Of a DNA stretch of 64,000 nt, positions 61,017 through 64,000 are shown one piece after another; the first letter of the stretch is position 1; each line of letters starts with the position of its first letter. The stretch is from JANQEU01 sp965601455 (lineage in GTDB: Bacteria > Bacteroidota > Bacteroidia > Cytophagales > Cyclobacteriaceae), in NCBI GenBank assembly GCA_965601455.1, contig OZ271831.1, positions 4,650,001-4,714,000 of the forward strand. The letters run 5' to 3'. The notes under the pieces were generated by a model. That model was not told where the DNA came from. It ran no database searches and worked only from the letters and a program-made list of their open reading frames with translations. Both the position numbers and the translations under genes were made by a program.

Positions 61017-62078
61017 ATGGTTGGAAGACTGTTCCTCTTGTTTGCTTTCCTTTCCGCTGGATACTTAAATGCGCAGCGACTGGATTATCCGATTGAGTTT
61101 GCCCTGATTAACAATTCAAGCTCAATCCCACAAAATCTGGCAACTACGCGATCGGCTATCATGATCTCCTCCTCAAATAAATCAGATAAATGGAAAGAGG
61201 ATGCCAAAGCCATCCATAATCAATTGACTCGAATGAAGGTTGACCCCGTTCTATATGTCCACTACTGGGATTATCGATCAAGCCCTGTTGTCACAAATAA
61301 ATTCCAGGAATTAATGAGGACTAGAAATGTAAATTTCATATTCCTTTTTCATCTTGACGAGCGTGTAAGACTATCAATCATCCCGCTCACCAATGGAAAG
61401 TTTGATTTTAAAAAGAGTTCTTGGACAGCTGAAGATAACACTATCAATCAGGTAATTTTCAAGTTGGCTATTGAGCAACGAAAGATAGACTCACCCAGTA
61501 CCAATTTCCTGGTTCCTGATCGACCGGAAGTACTTGAGGATATCACCATCTTCACGGGACAACAAATACCGAGTTATCCAAGTCAAGTAGAAAGAAGGCA
61601 AATGGCGGTCGTGCTCCTCCCGGAATTAACTCATGAATCCGATATCCCCTCCGTACAAAAGGAGGTCGAAAATCATAATCAACAAATAAGGAGTATTAAT
61701 GAATCCATTAAATCCGTGATGGCAGACTATCCTTATCCTCATGAGTTTCTTCCTTTTGATTCGGATGTGAATATTGCCAAAAAAAGATTTCAGTATGCAC
61801 TACGTTTTATCCACACATCTGGGCTTACGGCGAAAAAGTTGCTCAACTACTCTGTAGAGGCCGACGAAACTGACTTTGTTTCCATTGTTCCTCTTCCGGA
61901 TGGTGAGAGAACACTCAAAACATATCCGATAGAAGATCCCGTTTATAAATTTTATATCCAACAAACCATCGTTTTTGACTGCCATGTAGGTCGGTATTGG
62001 GACGCTGATGAATCCCTGGAACAAGCCTTGAGAAACTTCCTTTTGAATATGGAAAATCAGTTTAACAAACGTAGATAA
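61017..62078 (+). CDS. Secreted hypothetical protein upstream of the NAT homologue
   Basis: A 353-residue protein with a signal peptide (MVGRLFLLFAFLSAGYLNAQ, cleaved after AQ). The mature part has alternating hydrophobic and charged stretches (NFIFLFHLDERVRLSIIPL, QMAVVLLPELTHES) consistent with an alpha/beta domain, no cysteine cluster and no membrane helix. I do not recognise a family. Its stop overlaps the ATG of the arylamine N-acetyltransferase homologue by one base (TAATG), so the two are cotranslated although one is exported and the other probably cytosolic. Confidence 0.75.
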   Translation: MVGRLFLLFAFLSAGYLNAQRLDYPIEFALINNSSSIPQNLATTRSAIMISSSNKSDKWKEDAKAIHNQLTRMKVDPVLYVHYWDYRSSPVVTNKFQELMRTRNVNFIFLFHLDERVRLSIIPLTNGKFDFKKSSWTAEDNTINQVIFKLAIEQRKIDSPSTNFLVPDRPEVLEDITIFTGQQIPSYPSQVERRQMAVVLLPELTHESDIPSVQKEVENHNQQIRSINESIKSVMADYPYPHEFLPFDSDVNIAKKRFQYALRFIHTSGLTAKKLLNYSVEADETDFVSIVPLPDGERTLKTYPIEDPVYKFYIQQTIVFDCHVGRYWDADESLEQALRNFLLNMENQFNKRR

Positions 62079-62854
62079 TGGATATCGAAAGATACCTTCA
62101 ACGATTAGGTCTGGAACGAGAGCCTCCATCGCTAGAGTACCTTTCGAAACTACAACTCCACCACCTTAGAAATATCCCATTCGAAAACCTGGATGTTCAC
62201 TATGGTAAACCCATTATTCTTGACCTAAAACAGATTGAAAAGAAAATAATTCCTACGAAGAGAGGAGGTTCTGATTTTGAGTTGAATGGATTGTTCTACA
62301 ACCTCTTGTTGAACCTGGGGTATTCCTGTTACCTCGGGGGAGCTAGTTTTTATATCGATGATGGGAAATTCACCCAACAGAATGAACACATGGTAATCAT
62401 CGTTGAGATCTCATATCAAAAATACCTGGTCGATGTAGGGTTACATAATAACTTCACTGTACCTAAAAAGATGATACCTAATCAGGTATTCCTTGACCAT
62501 ACCACGTATTACAAATGGGAAGTTGATCCTGATGACCATTTCCTCTTAAGAAAGTCATCCAATGGTACAACCTTTTCAACTCTGTTTCGGTTGACTCAGG
62601 ATCAGTTTCAGTTTATTCAATTTCTGGATGTGAACACTCGTCTACAGGAAGATCCTGAATCCAGTTTAAGACGAGAAAAGTATATCTCCATACTTTCTGA
62701 AAACAATATCAGATATATTCTAACGGATACACGATTTCAAATAATCCATGGAAGCCAGACTCAGTCCATTGATATCACTAGTAACGAAGAGTTTTATTCC
62801 AAACTAGAAGAATTCTTTCAGCTGAAAATGGAGGATGTTTTAAGTCAACATTGA
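62078..62854 (+). CDS. Arylamine N-acetyltransferase homologue lacking the catalytic cysteine
   Basis: A 258-residue NAT-fold protein. Family motifs are clear: LHHLRNIPFENLDVHYGKPI, then RGGSDFELNGLFYNLL, HMVIIV and YLVDVGLHNNF. In active NATs the second reads RGG-x-C-F-E, with cysteine as nucleophile; here that position is D66 (codon GAT). The other triad residues, H104 and D119, are kept. Acetyl transfer by the normal mechanism is therefore not possible, and a pseudoenzyme or new chemistry is likely. It overlaps the convergent gene by 15 bases at the 3' end. Confidence 0.9.
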   Translation: MDIERYLQRLGLEREPPSLEYLSKLQLHHLRNIPFENLDVHYGKPIILDLKQIEKKIIPTKRGGSDFELNGLFYNLLLNLGYSCYLGGASFYIDDGKFTQQNEHMVIIVEISYQKYLVDVGLHNNFTVPKKMIPNQVFLDHTTYYKWEVDPDDHFLLRKSSNGTTFSTLFRLTQDQFQFIQFLDVNTRLQEDPESSLRREKYISILSENNIRYILTDTRFQIIHGSQTQSIDITSNEEFYSKLEEFFQLKMEDVLSQH

Positions 62855-63628
62855 TTGAAACATACTGATGGACTCATCAAAAAAGTACATTGCTGTAGCC
62901 TTTTGATCGCTGCTATCCCAAAGATTTCTGGTAAAATACACAGAGCCGAACCAATTATTCTTATGCCAGAAACCCCGTGTTGAGAATTTAGGTAAAACTG
63001 TTTCCATGATATGAGGTCTGGAAGTGACATAATAGTAAGGTTCATCATAATATTTATCACCGGGGCAAAAACCGAGTGTGATGTAAGTATCCGTTTCTTC
63101 CTCATCCGTTTCAATCAATATGATGCGCATTTCCATATTGAACCGTTTTGGATATACTTCTATTGCTGATGTGTCCTTATGACATTGTCTATACTCCGAA
63201 AATAGAATAAATGCATCATGAAAGTATCCCCCCAAATCTTTGATCAGATCTAAATCTGGGAGAGAAAATCCTTTCTTATCTCGTAAATCCGGAGGTAGCG
63301 AATATGGCGGATTCATGACCAGGTGTGATGAGGACAAGTTAAGACTGATAATATGCTGTTCAAGCCATACTAGCACCTGGTTCTCAGATTTCTCCGAAAG
63401 AGTGATCGAGTCTAAAGTATTTACTTTTTCATCTACCAGGTAAATACTAAAGTCATCGAATGAAAGAGAGGACCGGAATTTATGAATACCCGAAACCCAA
63501 TTCCCCGCCAAACGCCAAAGTCCGGGAATCCAATTCAAACTAGCGTTCCTATCATTGCTAACCGGTTCTAAAAAAGTACGACCAACTGCAGAAACATTCT
63601 GTATGGCCAGGTGACAATCATTCTTCAT
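62840..63628 (-). CDS. Hypothetical protein
   Basis: A protein of 262 aa from the ATG at 63628 (MKNDCHLAIQNVSAVGRTF). It is soluble, tryptophan-rich, with alternating strands and helices, and I do not recognise the family. The same frame stays open to a TTG at 63712, but that codon lies inside the terminator of the upstream gene. A GTG at 63695-63697 (LTVSDKYEWYALRS) is possible and would give 285 aa. Convergent with the NAT homologue. Likely real by length and composition. Confidence 0.7.
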   Translation of the reverse strand: MKNDCHLAIQNVSAVGRTFLEPVSNDRNASLNWIPGLWRLAGNWVSGIHKFRSSLSFDDFSIYLVDEKVNTLDSITLSEKSENQVLVWLEQHIISLNLSSSHLVMNPPYSLPPDLRDKKGFSLPDLDLIKDLGGYFHDAFILFSEYRQCHKDTSAIEVYPKRFNMEMRIILIETDEEETDTYITLGFCPGDKYYDEPYYYVTSRPHIMETVLPKFSTRGFWHKNNWFGSVYFTRNLWDSSDQKATAMYFFDESISMFQSMLT

Positions 63629-63697
63629 TGACCTCAACAGATCAAGGTCCAATGATCTCAACGCATACCATTCGTACTTATCGGAAACTGTTAACAC

Positions 63698-63720
63698 AAA
63701 AAAAGCCCCCAACAGGAGGC
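63698..63720 (-). terminator. Intrinsic terminator of the TerB-like gene
   Basis: On the minus strand: GCCTCC, loop TGTT, GGGGGC, then seven T, 7 bases after the stop codon of the gene at 63728. The stem has five Watson-Crick pairs and one G-T pair. Confidence 0.75.
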
Positions 63721-63727
63721 CTAGATC

Positions 63728-64000
63728 TTAGTTCATGTATTTCTTGACTGCCTTTTTCAAGGAAGCAATATCCGCTGTGATCGATGGGTCGGAATAAATT
63801 CTTGATGATAGAGCAGAAACCACTTTCCTCTTGAAACCTAGTTTTTCGGCTAGATCTTCACAGTATTTGATTTCAGAAAGATAGACCTGTGAATCAATTT
63901 TCATAAGCTGTATAATATTATACAGGTAATCAAATTTCTCATCATCCGTCATCGTATTCAGATCAGGCAGTGGAACTGGATCTTCAACTATTTCTTTAAT
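63728..64000 (-). CDS. TerB-like small protein (5' end outside window)
   Basis: A frame of at least 91 codons that runs open through the right edge of the window. The segment DEKFDYLYNIIQLMKIDSQVYLSEIKYCEDLAEKLGF has the hydrophobic spacing and acidic residues of TerB-like helical domains. An internal ATG at 63952 would give 74 aa (MTDDEKFDYLYNII), but 16 further in-frame codons precede it without a stop, so the true start may lie beyond the window. Followed by an intrinsic terminator. Confidence 0.7.
   Translation of the reverse strand: MKEIVEDPVPLPDLNTMTDDEKFDYLYNIIQLMKIDSQVYLSEIKYCEDLAEKLGFKRKVVSALSSRIYSDPSITADIASLKKAVKKYMN

Noticed and set aside
1..64000. CRISPR arrays, insertion sequences, prophage or attachment sites
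   Set aside because: No spaced direct repeats, transposase or integrase genes were seen, and the tRNA is not followed by an integrase or a repeated 3' end.

Overview
The window is a compact stretch of chromosome from a member of the Bacteroidota, most likely a Cytophagales-type marine or soil bacterium. This rests on gene content (DUF4293, DUF1573, DUF5723 and WG-repeat proteins, a long NusB, a GH3-like protein, Bacteroidota-style RecJ and ferrochelatase), weak Shine-Dalgarno use, and repeated TAnnTTTG promoter elements of the Bacteroidota sigma factor. I count 57 protein genes, one tRNA and one candidate small RNA. I see no insertion sequence, prophage or CRISPR array. Neighbouring genes usually abut or overlap by 1-20 bases.

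Bases 1-8213 form the most unusual block. All genes are on the minus strand, in transcription order: an ArsR-type repressor, a Crp/Fnr-type regulator with cysteines where the nucleotide pocket should be, a SulP permease, a ferredoxin-NrfD fusion, a molybdopterin oxidoreductase, and a second SulP permease that runs off the left edge. The molybdoenzyme has no twin-arginine signal, and a SoeABC-like cytoplasmic sulfite dehydrogenase coupled to sulfate transport is the best reading. The block carries a palindromic operator over the arsR promoter, a second copy of the same half-sites before the ferredoxin-NrfD gene, and a Crp/Fnr-type palindrome centred 41.5 bases upstream of the predicted start of an internal sulP promoter.

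Bases 8214-8772 hold a tRNA-Pro with the unusual anticodon AGG, its terminator, and a candidate 100-nt RNA on the minus strand. Bases 8773-16691 hold a secreted WG-repeat protein and the minus-strand run Leu dehydrogenase, nusB, YtxH, DUF1573 lipoprotein, yajC, YbbR, coaE. Bases 16809-21646 hold two ABC exporter half-genes facing each other (MdlA- and MdlB-like), a GyrI-like membrane protein and truA. Bases 21700-33217 hold DUF4293, htpG, a DASS anion transporter, hemH, a VTT membrane protein, recJ-lptB-GH3 and an RluD-type pseudouridine synthase.

Bases 33244-37852 are a three-gene operon: a PLP deaminase, a large lipoprotein, and an outer-membrane DUF5723-like protein ending in ten copies of a basic 17-residue SATG repeat. 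Bases 37849-53697 are largely housekeeping: radA, pheA, glyA, tatC, rpiB, rbfA, a LolC/E-like permease, an SNF2 helicase, a PDZ aspartyl protease, a nitroreductase and polA. Bases 53701-64000 hold a PLP dehydratase, a lipid kinase, lgt, a hotdog thioesterase, YjbQ, a beta-helix lipoprotein, prfA, a haem-binding lipoprotein, tag, and an arylamine N-acetyltransferase homologue that has lost its catalytic cysteine.

Several promoters (glyA, rbfA, rluD and, less exactly, arsR and the PLP deaminase) place the TAnnTTTG element three or four bases before the ATG, which predicts leaderless mRNAs.
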